DNA from: Raffaelea ambrosiae
Lineage: Eukaryota; Ascomycota; Sordariomycetes; Ophiostomatales; Ophiostomataceae
Assembly: GCA_002778195.1 (NCBI GenBank)
Contig: PCDI01000001.1
Span: forward strand, 1,338,174-1,402,173
DNA length: 64,000 nt
Reading direction: 5' to 3'
A program made the position numbers and the translations under genes. The notes under the pieces were generated by a model. It did not search any database. It worked only from the letters and a program-made list of their open reading frames with translations, and was not told the origin of the DNA. Positions 10,709-23,800 of this stretch are shown piece after piece (position 1 is the first letter of the stretch; the number at the start of each line of letters is the position of its first letter).

Positions 10709-12842
10709 CCTGGTGATTCAGGGTACGACCACGACGAAGAGGATCGTACTTTGACTGGTAAAACTGAAGCTCTCTGTTCGGTCTCGGACGCTTCGAGTCA
10801 CGTTGATTTCTTCTCAGTAGCTCGTTACCACTTACATCTGCGTGCGCACGTCATGGCTCGATCCGCCCCAAGGCTACATAAGGCCTCCCCAGCAAGAGAG
10901 GGACACACGTGTGCGTACCCCTCGCATCTCCAATCGGCGGAGACTTCCCCTTCGGGCAAACATCTCCTTGCCTGTAGCTCCTGTGGAAAGGCATTTCCTA
11001 GGCAGGATTGGCAGCAGGACTTGTTGGTCTGCCGAACCTTGTCTTTTCACGTCTTTCTAAACAGTCTATCGTCACATAAGGCTAGACAGTACATAACTAG
11101 TAGACTTCCACCTGCCAAAAGTTGACTTGCATTCCCATCGCATGAGGTCAGTCTCGAGAGCGGACAGTAGGGAATGTCCATGCCCCTACCCCTTGGTCAG
11201 AATCACTGCGTCAAGATCCAGTTATGGGGCTGCGTGCGGAGAGATTGGAGAGGCTCTTCCCCAACCGCGTACAATGTCCCGGGTCCGAAATCTCGAGCTG
11301 GAAGAACGAGGCGTTGGCCTGGTGCGGCAATCGCGTGGGCCTTACAAGCCATTGAAGGTACTTGTGCATCCATAGCAAAATGGCCATCCACAGATGTACC
11401 ACGCTATGTTCCCCACACTCGAATGGAGAAGGGACCCGCCCCGCTCTTCTCCGCAAACGGCTAGAACACTAATGAATCATTTTCCGCCTGCGGGCCGGAT
11501 ATCGTTTCCCCCCCGGTGTAAGTGAGCGCCTCTTCAATTCCGCAGCCGCATCCCGCCAACCAGCAACAGGACGCCGTGTATGCGTGACCACGCAATTGAT
11601 GCAAGGCATTGCTGGCACGAAGGCCCGTAGAGGGATGAGGCGAGAAAGAACCACGCTGCAGACAGCGCTCGCTTCGAATGGAGAGCGAATGAAATGTCTT
11701 GGAAATAATACGGATAGATTCAAAAAAAAAAAAATTTACGCCTGCCCTGCTGTGTTGCTCCCACACATCGTGAACGGCCTTTCTATTTTCCTATCGTTTT
11801 TAGTCACATGCTGCTTCTTTGTCTAGTGACACAGCCCATTACACACCAACATCGAATCTCTCTCTGTCCCACCCCTACGGCTGCTGCCGATTCTTGACCC
11901 GGAAATGCACATCCTCATCTATCTGCACCCCCATCGTGCATCCCAGAACGTGACCACAAAGCACAGCACTTACACAACGTGGATTGGCCCCCATGGCTGG
12001 AGTTCTCTCGGCTTTCTAGCGGTGCCGCCGCGGACCACTTTGTTAGTCATACGGGCGTGTATGTAGAGCAGCAGCAGTAGAAGCCTGGCGTGTAGAGCGG
12101 ACAACGGATACCGTCATGCTCAACATGTCCAGTGCCTAGAGAAAACAGTGGTTCTCAGAATAGTCAAACACACTGCTATGGCCCTGTCGCCGTCGTCCTC
12201 TTCCCCTCTCCCTCCTCCGATGTTCCGGGTTTCCTGATCCCCCGACTGCAGAGGATCAGGCCCAGATCCAGCATTGAAGGCCCCAACAGAGTGGCCAAGA
12301 CCAACGTAGCCTGCGGAAGGACAAGAAAGAGTCCGCAATTGTTTTCAGGAAAAACAGTAGCTGGGTGGTACGAGATCTCAATAGACGTCAGCCCACGCTG
12401 GTTACTTGTTCCGGACAGCCTGCCTGGTGTTTCTTTTTTTCTTTATCTTTCTTTTTTTTTTTCTGTGTGTGTGGACATTACCAAGTTGGGGCATTTCCAA
12501 ACATCCGATCATCTTTTCCCGGCCCTTTCCTGCCGTTTTCCAAGGGGAGACAAAAGAAAAAAGGACAACAGAGACGAGAAACAAACAGAAGAGGAGAGCG
12601 AGGCTTAAAGAGATCCACCTCCCAAGCCCATAGAAGGGGACGTATAATATATCTCGGGGGATTCTCCGCACTCTTGTTCAACTCATTTGCACTCAGTTTC
12701 ACTCAAATTCCATTGCCCCCCAACCCCTCCCTCCTTCTTTTCTCAGCGTTCTTTGTCGGCAGTCTTCTCTTCGACCCAGCCGTCTCTTCCTTTCGGTCTT
12801 CCTCTCGGTCTCCCCTGTATTCGTCTCTTGCTCCCCCCAACA
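10709..12842. promoter_or_regulatory. Divergent intergenic region, PRISE reductase / Baeyer-Villiger monooxygenase
   Basis: This 2.1 kb gap separates two divergently transcribed enzymes of the block. It has a C/T-rich leader before the monooxygenase ATG (12700-12840), poly-A and poly-T tracts (11721-11734, 12425-12462), and no recognisable gene. Short ORFs in it lack any family resemblance. Confidence 0.55.
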
Positions 12843-15389
12843 ATGGCGCCTTCCGCGACCGACGGCGCCAACGGCGACAGCACCCAGCCGGCCGACGCGT
12901 CCAATGGGGCCAACGACTTCGCGTACCCGGAGATGGGAACACCCTACCGCGTGCTGCCGCAGTACCACTCCAAGCCAACAAAGCTGCGGGTCGCCTGCAT
13001 CGGGGCCGGTGCCTCTGGCATCTGCCTGGCATACAAGATGGTGGGTGACGTCCTGGGAGGTCCACGGCAGCATTCGTCTCGGGATAGTCTTTGGTTTCTG
13101 ACCCCCCCGTTTAGGAGAAAAACCTGGTGCCGGGCAGCTGGGAGCTGGTGCTGTACGAGAAGAACGAGGTGCCGGGTGGTACCTGGGTCGAGAACACGTA
13201 TGTCGATTGGGCCACCCCGATGATGGAGATGGACATGGAGAGGAGAACGCGACAACGGCTGACTTTTTTTTTTTTTTTTTGGGTCCAGATACCCCGGCGT
13301 GGCGTGCGACATCCCCGCCCACCTGTACACGTTCAGCTGGGACCCCAAGCCCGACTGGACGCACTACTACGCCTACGGCGACGAGATCAAGCGCTACTTT
13401 GACGGCGTGATTGAGCGCTACGGCACGCGGCGGTACATGAAGCTCAACACGCGCGTGGTGGAGGCGCGGTGGGACGAGGGCCGCGGCGTGTGGACGGTGA
13501 CGCTGCAGGACCAGGCCACGCAGGCGACGTGGACGGACTGGTGCCACGTGCTGGTCAACGGCACGGGGATCCTCAACAACTGGGTGTGGCCGGACATTGC
13601 GGGCCTGCACGACTTTGCCGGCCCCGTGATGCACTCGGCGCACTGGGACCACAGCGTCGACTTTGCCGGCAAGACGGTCGGCGTCATCGGCACCGGCAGC
13701 ACCAGCGTCCAGATCGTGCCGGCGCTGCAGCCCGTCGTGCGGGCGCTCAAGGTCTTTATGCGCTCGCCCACGTGGATCTCGCCGCCCTTTGGCGGCGGCG
13801 TGCTCGACCAGGAGCTGCGCAAGACGAGCGCGGCCGACCCCAGCCAGACGCCCGACGCGGGCAAGCGGCAGTACACGTTCAGCGCGGCGGAGAAGGCGCG
13901 CTTTGCCGAGGACCCGGCCTACCACCTGGCGTTCCGGCGGCGCATCGAGGCCGAGATCAACTCGCTGTTCGGCATGTACCAGCAGGGCAGCGACATGTCC
14001 GAGCTGTACCGCCGGCTGATCACCGACGAGATGCACCGGCGCATCGGGCCCGGCCACGAGGCGCTCAAGGCGTTCATTGTGCCCAAGTGGGCGCCCGGCT
14101 GCCGCCGCATCTCGCCGGGCGACGGCTACCTCGAGGCGCTGGTGCAGCCCAACGTGGAGCCCGTGTTCGGCCCGCTGGCGCGGGTGACGCCGGAGGGCAT
14201 CGTGGCGGCCGCGGACGGCCGGCTGCACAAGCTGGACGTGATTGTGTGCGCGACGGGGTTCAAGGTGGCGTTCCGGCCGGCGTTCCGGCTGATCAACGGC
14301 GCCGGGCAGACGCTGGACGAGGACTGGGGCGCGCACGGCGTGAACCTGTACCTGGGCGTGTCGGCGCCGCGGTTCCCCAACTACTACACGATCGTCGGCC
14401 CCGGGGCGACGTGGTCGTCGGGCACGCTGCTGCCGTCCATCGAGACCACGGTCGAGTACGCGGTGCAGATGATGCACAAGATCCAGCACGAGAACATCCG
14501 GTCCATCGACGTGCAGCAGGAGGCCGTGGACGACATCTACGCGCACTTTGACGAGTTCCACAAGACCACCGTCTTCCAGGAGGAGTGCCGGTCGTGGTTC
14601 AAGGACGGCCAGATCAAGAACCGCATCTATCTGTGGCCAGGCTGTGTAAGTTGGACTGTTCTCGCTTCGCTCGTTTTTTTTTCTTTCCTCGCTTCGCTCG
14701 TTTTTTTTTTCTTTCCTCGCTTCGCTCGTTTTTTTTTCTTTCCTCGCTTCGCTCGTTTCTTTTTTTCTGTCCTCGCTTCGCTCGTCTCTTCTTTCTCCTT
14801 CCTCCTTCCTCTTTCCTCTTTCCTCCTTCCTCTTTCCTCTTTGATTGTTTCTCTCCTGTCCCATGCCGTCTTTCTTTCCTCCTCCTTCTTCTCTCTCCTT
14901 CTTTCACTGATCCGTTGCTTCTACATTTGTCTCCAAGATCAAACATACTCTTCCTCATCCTCTTCCTCTCCCCCTACCTCACATCACGAGTCCCTCGCTT
15001 CGTCTCGGCTCATCGGACCACCTTCCGAACCACAACTCTTCTCCCCCCTCACTTCTCCCCTTGCTTTTTCTCTGTCCCCTCGCTTCAGCTCGCCTGGCTC
15101 GTCTCGCTTTGCCCTTCCGCTGCCGTTTCGTCTTCCCTTGGTGTCCCTCCCCACACTCCACTTTTTTTGCCAATCCCACGCTAACAACCTTTCGACTTTT
15201 TTTCCCCAGACCATCCACTTCCTCAAGACGATCAAGACCCCTCGCTACGAAGACTACAACATCCGATACCGCTACGGCAACCGATTCGCCTACCTGGGCA
15301 ACGGCGAGGTCAAGGCCAACGTCACCAAGGACGTCAACGGACTGGCAACATACGTGCGCAACACAGACGAGGACTGGGATGTGGAATAA
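12843..15389 (+). CDS. Baeyer-Villiger-type flavin monooxygenase
   Basis: Four exons: 12843-13040, 13115-13197, 13289-14645 and 15210-15389. Introns are 74, 91 and 564 nt. The 605-aa product has the FAD loop GAGASG at 54-59, the NADPH loop GTGSTS near 228-233, and between them the Baeyer-Villiger fingerprint FAGPVMHSAHWD (FxGxxxHxxxW, about 203-214). The splices rebuild WVENTYPGVACDIP and WPGCTIHFLKTIKTPRYEDY, both normal for FAD-dependent BVMOs. Such enzymes insert oxygen next to a ketone to make an ester or lactone, or oxidise heteroatoms. The third intron is unusually long, is a multiple of three, has no in-frame stop, and carries a minisatellite. I excluded it because its translation is Phe/Ser/Leu junk that interrupts the conserved C-terminus. 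The substrate is unknown. Confidence 0.92.
14661..14850 (+). repeat. Intronic minisatellite, 5 copies of ~27-29 bp, plus polypyrimidine tract
   Basis: CTCGCTTCGCTCGT recurs at 14661, 14688, 14716, 14743 and 14772, with T-rich spacers (TTTTTTTTCTTTC). A CTTTCCTC-type tract follows to about 14850. The array lies wholly inside intron 3 of the monooxygenase gene. Related copies are at 54618-54740 and 55320-55535. Confidence 0.9.
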
Positions 15390-18300
15390 ACGAAGAAACA
15401 TGAAAATCAAAGAAAAAAGCAAGAGGAGGGAATCATTTTGCCAAGGAACAACGAGACTAAGGAATGCAAGAACTGCAAGAGCTGCAAAGACTGCGAGTAC
15501 ACGAAGCGAACGACACAAAAAAGGAGCATGATCTCGCCTCGATCATACCGACACACACAAATACGACACACAGGCAAGGAACGTGGCCGGCCTATGGGAT
15601 GGGGAGAAAAAAGGGGAAGCAAGGGATGAATCATTAGGCGCCCTCTCCATCGGGTTGTCGGATGCAATGTGTGAACCGCCTTCCGATGGGTCTCTTGTCT
15701 CTGCATCTTGGTGTTCTCGTTTGCTTTCTTCTTGTCTCCTCTTTGGTTTGCTCCCTCTTTGTCTGTGTCTCCCCTGCTCGTCACACCCTTTGCTGCAGCC
15801 ACCATCACGAAGCCTGGGCAGTTGGACAGGAAAGAAAGATGTGTGTTTTGCCCTCGTTCATTCTTTTTTTGTGTGTGTTCAGTTCCGCGTTTCCCCTGTA
15901 TATACGAGCTTCTTCATGTCGTGGTTCTCCTTTTTTTTTTTTTTTAATTCCTTCTCCGAATATGCCGTTGTCTTTTCCGAGCAGGGGTGTCGTGTCTCTC
16001 TGTGACCAGGGGTGGGTTTCCGTCCGTTTTGTCAAGCAAATTCCGCTGAGCAATTCCGTTGTCACTTGTACATATTAAGCAAGAATGCATGTCCCTTTTC
16101 TCTCGTTGACTATTTATCGTTTTGAACTGTGCCTCCCCCCCGGCAGATTATTGACCGCGGCGTCTGCGTCGTGCATACTTCTTCTCCACTCCTACGAAAG
16201 GAAGGTGTCTCTTTTTGTTCTTGCTCTCCTGGTCAGTACGTGTGCTACTTACAGGTACGTCCAGAAACGCTAAGACACACCCGTAGTTTCTTTGGGGGTT
16301 TTTTTCGACCCAATTTCCAGCGCAAATTTCTGCGGTCTGCTTGTTATCCCCTCCCCCCTGGACGTTTCTGCGGCAGAGTATCTTATCTTATGATACCCCC
16401 TGCCCTTTCTTCTTCTTTTTTCTTCATGCAATGTTTTTGTTTCTATTTTCTGTGTCGAGTCTTCACCGGTGCTGCACATATATCTGCACATATATGCAGA
16501 ACCACCTCGAAGTGACTGAAATGAACAGCCTACCATGCCAGGGACGCGTCTTTCTGCCCTCCCAAGGCTGCCTACCAGGAACCTGCCTGATAAGGCTCGG
16601 CCGTGGCGGTGTGCACTTGATGTGACTTGGTCCCCCCCCCCCCCCCTGTGCGCAGGGCGGCCCTTTCATTAAGGAATGGCAGCACTTGCGTGGTACCCTC
16701 CGCGACAGAAAAATGCCAGAGGTCGCAGAAAGTCATTATGCGAGTACAATCATTTGCCAAGTCTGGGCCGCGGCTCTACTAGACATCTGGTTCGTTAAAC
16801 ACATTCTGCCAGCACCACATCATGTGTCAGGGTCGTATGGCTAGGTCGCGTCTTCGTCATCCCGATTGCAAGTCGACGTAGCATTCACAAGGGTGCCAGC
16901 TTCAGGAGACAATGAGGAGATCGAGCTCGGAACATGTGCAGACAAAAGTTGATGGTAGTCATCATCGTATAGAAACTGTTTCTGGGAGACAAAAGTTGCA
17001 CGAGCAGATCGCGTCCAAGTTTCCATTGTGTGCTGTGCGCCCGTTTATGACACTTACGACGTTGCGGACTTACACGGTGCTTGTGTTGGGCTGAAAACTC
17101 CCCACACTCGCCGAATGCTCTACACGAAAGCCCGCAAACGATGCAATACCTGAACGAGCGGAAGCATGGGGCCCTCCCATGGTCCCCGAGATTCCAATGT
17201 AAATGATGCTGTGTCTCTCATTTGGCAGTGTCAGCAAACACAAGATCATCAATAGTCATGGTGCTACATATGGTGGTTGGAATGGCCATGCTGGTTGAGT
17301 GGAAGCATTATCAAGGAGGACTTTGTTTGCTCTACATAGAGAGTTATGACAAATCTCAAAGAGGATTTCCAGACATGGAGTCTGGAACTTCGGTTAGTCG
17401 TGGCTTAGCTGTTCAAAGGTTCTTTTTCTTGTTCGACGTCGGCTTCGAATGAACATGTTCCATAATTTTCCCGATATCCCGAGACCCCATGCGGAGAAGA
17501 AGAAAAAGGAACAAAAGTCTGGGGGACAAAAGTCTGGGGAGTGGAAGAAGCCTGGACCAGGCATGGGTAGTGTTTTTCAGTGGACGCCATCACCCAAAGA
17601 GTAACCGCATGTCTAATTACTGAGAGTCTTTGTCACGTCCTGCTTTGTTTTTTTAAGGGTTTTCTTCGTTTCTTTTCTTTTTTCTTCTGCTCTCTAACTC
17701 GATCCCCCCGACGAAGTGTTTCCCCTCTTGTTGTTGCCCTCCTGTTCCTGGTAGGACCTCGGCAAAGAATAGAGGGGAAAGACGGGGGGAACGGGGGAAA
17801 GTCAACCAAAACAATGCGGGGGTACACCCTTGCTATATTTGCCGGGGCAAGTTGACGATCATGGCCCCCTCCTCCCCTCTCTGTGACAGGAACGGATATC
17901 AGACAGGAGATGGGCAGTCGACAGGAGAGCAGCGACTGCCCTGGCGGCTGTGCGGAGTCATTCGTGTGGAATCGGCAAAGCGGTAAGTAGTTGTGCGGGA
18001 TACGTGTTGGTGGTAGCTGCATAGCAAGAAACAATGCTGAATGAACAGTGTAGGGGTCCGGTGAACTGCCAAGTATCTTTTTTGGCCCACCATCGTGCCC
18101 CCATCATTCCCCCCCGATGCATGCTCGTAACCCCCAACGAAAGAAACAGCCTGCTGTGGCATTCCAGCTGCTCGGGAGGGCCACTAGTGAGTTTCCCGAA
18201 CATGCATTGGCGTCCAATGAGAGCAAGCGATGTGCATGTCCAGGCTTGTTGTTGATATCGAAGGTGTCCAAGAGGGTCAACGTGACGTCGTCCATCAACT

Positions 18301-20876
18301 GAGGCAGCTCTTGGCCAAGGACGGCCTGGGCTTCTACAGCCTGCATTATTTGATGCATCCAGGCGTTCCGCTTCCAAGTCTCCATGTTTGTTGGTTTCTG
18401 TTCACAGCAAGTGCAATTGTGATAGTGATCGGATGTGTGTGTGTGCTCGGCCGGTGAATCATGTTCATCCCTTTTTGAGCAACCAGCAGTGCATCTGCTG
18501 TTGGTTCACGTCTCTTGACAGTCTTGCCATCATCACAGACCAGCCCAGCACCGGATGAATGTAGTGACATGGTCCTGGGCTTGGTCGTTGAACTAACCAA
18601 CTACCATGTAGAAAGCGATCCATCGGCCCATATTTTCCAAAGAACAAGCAAGGACACAAGCCAACGCTCAGACTCGCTTGTTTAAGAGAACTAGTTTGGG
18701 AGCAGGTGGCCGCTTGCATGGCACGGTCGTTCTGGGGAAACGTGGTCTTTGGGCTCTGTGGCCCAGTGGTCGTTGTTCACCTGGCCACCCACGCCCCATC
18801 TCGGACCCTTCCCGAGAACAGGACTAACAACTACGTAGTTGGAACAGAAATCCTTCGTCTCCTCCCCCTCTTTCCTCCTTTGCCTATTTCGTCACACCCG
18901 TCAACTTGGCTTCAAGCGCGGTCCTGTTTCTGGGGGAGGATAGGGAAGAGTGAGCCAACAGGTAAAAAACAAACCTTCCGTGGACTTTTCGTCGTGCATC
19001 GCCATCGCGGAGACAGAGGAAAGGAAGACACACCTCCAATATGCAAGCGTGTAAGTCGAGACACCTGGGGGTCAATGCTACCCCGGACCAGCGGGAGCAA
19101 ACGGACTTGCGCGGCGCAGAAGTTGTTGTAGAAGAAGATGTGTGGTCCCGACCTATTAGCTGGCAGACAACTACAAGTGCGCGGTACCACGGCATGAATG
19201 CGCTAACTTCCCCATGGAGAAGCCCCATAATATTAGTGATGGGTGCTTGGCTGGCTCCATTGTGGGGGATAGTCGGTTTTTTGGGGGCTCTGGTAACTGG
19301 TTGTTTGCTCACCCCAGAGATCCGAGCGCCGAGTTGCGGAGGACTTGGGACTTGGGCCATTCTCCCATCCATAGGCGGCGTTTCAATGTGTCAGCGAATC
19401 CGGGGCACATTCTGGGGAAACGAGGCCAAGACACCAAAGGGTGCTGCCGGGTATTCTGCTATTCTGCTATTCTGCTATTCTGCTATTCTGCTATCTTGGC
19501 TGATAGGTAGTTGGTCAACTGATAGTAGAGCAAGTCGGCTTGGCGGCAGGCGCTAACTAACTGACTAGGTATTGTCTGTCTGCCACAGAGGCTCTGTCTC
19601 TCTCACAAACTCTCCCAAGAGCCGCCACACCTGCCACCAAGCCTCCCACCGCCAACGCCCCAATGCCAAACCGTCCATAGCCGAATCTGGTCGACGCTAC
19701 TCCTCTCAGTCTGCCCTGGGGAAGGGTCACCACACCTATTTCTTAAAGGGAGCAACCGGGGGGAAAGCGGAGAACAAGCGATTGTCTGGGCGCGCGCGCC
19801 GCCATGGGTCCGTCCTGGAACCTGTCAGACGTCGCCAATTATGCCACCCCTACACACGCTGCCAGGGCTATCTTGCGCATTCGTACTCCACGGTCCACTC
19901 TACGGGGGGGGGAGGGCTTTCCCTACCCCGGAATCAACCAGAAAACGTGTTTTGTGGGGAGGCAAGGCAAGGAAGGGTGGAGTGTTGCCGGTCCAGGCTG
20001 GTATCAACGTAGGGGTGGTATGGACAAGACTCGGGGGGGTGTGGAGAAGCAGAGACGAGACTTACATGGGTTGGATCGAGCACGCAGCAATACTGGCTGC
20101 CTCTGTAGAGGAGTGTGCAGCGGTAGGGGTGTCCGGGGGGGAGAAACAGAATTTCTGAAATAAATAAAAAATAAAAAAATAAAGAAAGAAAGAAGGGACG
20201 TCTGCCTAGCCATGTCTTCTGTCTCCTATTTTTCTGTTTTCACTCTCCACACGCTCCCCCCCTGTCCCTGTACTTGGTCCTCCACTGCATAGTCGACTCA
20301 TAGCACACCGGTTTATCTGATTTTATTTTTGCTCAATGCATGTGGTTTCCTCTTGACTCTTCTTCCCCACAGATCCGGTCTGTCTTGGATGGCTTAGACG
20401 TGGACCTCTTTTCTTTTCTTTACTGCATTCTTCTCTCTATCTTGATACTTTCCTGGCTTCTTATCAGAAATTGGCTTTCCCATTCGCCTACCCCCATTGG
20501 TCTTGCTGTCTGTTGTCGTTGCATGAAGGCTCTTCTGCATCGTCAGCAATGAGGCTGCCGAGCCTTCTCCAATAAATCAGGAGGCAGTATCTTCCAGGTT
20601 CGACAAGCAGACAAAGGGCCTCCCTCGACATCCAAGTCATTTCCTCCCGACTTTTTCACTTGCGTTGTTCCCAGTCTCTGGCCTGCCTTGCCAGACAAGC
20701 AGGAGGACCAGACATCTACGACACGCATCTCACATCTCACAGCAGAAGATACAACAAGTCATATGTACCAATCTAGATACACCAACCCACACACTCCAAA
20801 GCACAAGCCCACACTTGCACACATTTGCACACACACTCACTCGCACACTCACTCACACGCAACCACGCCTGCCACC
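15390..20876. other. Gene-poor 5.5 kb region upstream of the Zn2Cys6 factor
   Basis: I cannot support a gene here. The first 600 bp is A- then T-rich 3' flank of the monooxygenase. There are C-runs (16633-16647), an 8-bp tandem array at 19453-19492 and many short ORFs without recognisable domains. The last 110 bp before the factor's ATG is a C/A-rich leader. The length suits a large regulatory region for the transcription factor, possibly with noncoding transcripts. A minus-strand ORF at 18104-18385 has a protein-like first half but no convincing gene model. Confidence 0.5.
19453..19492 (+). repeat. 8-bp tandem array (ATTCTGCT x5)
   Basis: There are five exact head-to-tail copies of ATTCTGCT. 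The unit is a rotation of TTCTGCTA and shares seven of eight bases with the TTCTGCTC unit of the array at 26486-26621. Confidence 0.95.
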
Positions 20877-23800
20877 ATGGTCTCTGCGGACGACGCCAAA
20901 ACAACCCAGTCCGACGACTCCGTCGACATCCACAACCAGGAGAACGTGTCTGCCCGGGGCCACGCGACGCGGCAGAGCAAGCAGCAGGTGCGCCACCGCG
21001 CCTCGGTGGCCTGCGCCTCGTGCCGCGACAGGCGCATCCGCTGCGTCGTTCCCAAGGGCGAGTCCGAGTGCACGCAGTGCAAGCGAGCCGGGACGGAGTG
21101 TGTGATTAAGAATGACGACGAGAGACGGAGGTGAGACTGATGTCGAGATGCTAGAGAAGCCCAGAGTGTCTTGGAGAGCAGATCTCCATCTTTTGCTACG
21201 CTTGACAGATCGCCTGGCCTAGACGTGCACTGACACCTCCCAGACCCATCTCCAAGGCATACATGTCTTCCCTCTCAGACCGAATCAACCTGCTGGAGAG
21301 CATGCTGATGGACCGCGGTGTGGTGCCGCCGCCGGCCGCCCATCCGCCCAAGACGAGACAGGAGGCCCAGTCGAAGCAGCCGCACCCGTTGGCACAGCCT
21401 TTGCAGCAACCGACGCCGTCCATCGCCGAAGAGGCGTCGACCGTCCCACAGCCACAGCCACAGCTTCCAGAACTGCAAGACCTTGAAGAGCAGCTACAAG
21501 AAAACGACCAGCTTCTCGGATCGCCGGGCGACTTTCTTGTGTCCACGCCGCAGGCACAGCAGGCACAGCAGGCACAGCAGACACAGCAGACACAGCAGAC
21601 ACAGCAGACACAACTCACTCAGCTCACACAGCACGCATTCCTTCAGCCACAGCTGGCCAACGGACACCCGACACTGAGCAGCGACGGCTCGCCGTCCCGG
21701 GACGACACCTCGCCGCCGGACTCGTCAGGCCACCACGACGGCTTTGCCATGCACGAGAGCGACCATCTGGACTCGGGGTTCGCCGATGCCCTGGCGGAAG
21801 CGGCAGCGGCCGGGATGATGGCAGCCAGTGTCGGGTCGGAGAGTGGCCTTCTCTCCCACAGTCTGCACAGCCTGCAGGGCCTGCAGCAGACTGAGCAGCA
21901 ACCGCACCCGCACCAGCACCAGCATCATCATCAGCAGCAACAACAGCAACAGCAGCAACAACAACAACAACAGCAACAACAGCAACAACAGCAACAACAA
22001 CAGTCCATGCTCCCCACGGGAGGCGGCAAAGAACCATCCCCCTTTCGCAACCTGGACCCCAAAAAGGAGGACATTGTGCAGCGGCTGCTCGCCACCAAGG
22101 GCAACCTCTCGTTCGACCAGCTGTCGGGCCGGCTGCGCTTCTTCGGCCCGACGGCCAACAGCCACGTCTACGCCGAGTGCGCGGACGCGATCGACTCGCG
22201 CGAGCCGCCCGAGCAGGTGCGGCGCTCCGAGCGCATCATCCGGTCGCTGACGGCAGCCACGCACGACTACCTCATGGACTGCTTCTGGGCGTACTACAAC
22301 GACATCATCTACGTCATCGACCGGGCCGCCTTCGAGGCCGACCGCGAGTCGCAGAACCCCCAGTACTACACGTCCTTCTTGCACATCACCGTGCTGGCCA
22401 TGGGCTACCGGTTCGCCGACCGCAGCCGCGCCGACATGAAGAAGATCAGCCTGGGCAACCGCGAGAGCACGCTGCAGCGCGAGGCCAAGTACATGCTGGA
22501 CATTGAGCTCGAGCGGCCGGGCGGCATCCCCAGCGTGCAGGCGCTGCTGCTGCTGGGCGACCTCGAGTGCGGCGTCGGCCGGGACAACACGGGCTGGATG
22601 TACTCGGGCATGGCCAACCGGCTGGCCTTTGACATTGGCCTGCACCTGGACTACCGCCGCGCGGGCGGCCAGGGCGGCCAGGGCGGCCAGGGCGGCCATG
22701 GCGGCCATGGCGTCTGCGACGTCAGCGAGCAGGAGGTGCGCATCCGGCACATGGCCATGAAGGCGGCCATTGTCATCGACAAGTACTGGGCGCTGTTCCT
22801 GGGCCGGCCGACGAGCATCAAGAGCGAGGACCTGGGCATGGACCTGCTGGCCACGCGCTTCTCCATGGACCTGTGCATGCCCGACGACCTGCATGCCACC
22901 CACCGCGGACGCCCCGCCAAGAGGAGCAACGAGGAGATCTACGAGTACCTCTTTGAGCTCATGGAGCTGGCCGGCAAGATCGTCGAGACCCGGGACATGC
23001 ACAAGCTCGGGGGCACCGGCACGGGGGGCAGTGGTGGTGGCAGCCGCGGCAGCATGGGTGCGGCGCCTTTTCTGGACAATGGCTTGTACGGCCCGTGGGG
23101 CGGTGTCCACCCCTACGGCGGCGGTCCCTACGGCGGCGGCGGCGGTGGTCTCTACGCCGGAGGTGGTCTGCCGTCGTCGTCCTCTTCGTCAGGCCCGCAC
23201 GGCGCCTTCTTTGGCGGCGGCTACCACCACGACTCCGAGGAGAGCGCCTATCTGCACGTCATCAGCCTCGACCGCCAGCTGCAGAACTGGTACCGCCGGC
23301 TGCCCGACCACCTGACGTGGAAGCCCGCCAACATCAAGGCCGCGCCCATGAGTTTCTTCCTGCTGCACCAGCAGTACCACGTGTCCATGATCCTGCTGCA
23401 CCGGCCCTGGGCCAAGTACGGCCTGCGTCTGTCGTCGGACAGGGGGAGCAGCTCGCCGGCCAGCTCGCATCCGAGCCCGTCCTCGCCGGAGGGCGGCGAC
23501 GGCGGCACGGCCATGGGGGCCATGGGGGGCATGCCCAGCCTGGGACGTCTGGTCCCGCACGCGCTCGACCCGCACGGCACCGGCCGGCTGCCACCGCACG
23601 TGCCGTCGACCAGCCTCGACGACAGCCGCACGACGCTCTCGCGCAGCATCTGCACCCAGCAGGCCATCCGCGTCGCCCGCATCTTCTGGCAGCACCGCCA
23701 GCGCTTCGACGGCCGCCGCATCTGCGTCACCGGCATCCAGCACGCCGGCACCGCCGCCATCGCCCTCATTGCCGCCCTCGCCTACCAGCAGACCCACGAC

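Noticed and set aside
13299..15389. Continuous 696-codon reading of the monooxygenase through intron 3
   Set aside because: The 188 residues from the intron are repetitive Phe/Ser/Leu and split a conserved C-terminal region. Consensus GTAAGT and CCCCAG ends rebuild the expected WPGC-TIHF junction.
18104..18385. Minus-strand ORF of 93 codons with a protein-like first half (METWKRNAWMHQIMQAVEAQ...)
   Set aside because: I found no splice partners or domain, and the second half looks non-coding. It may be a relic but cannot be supported as a gene.
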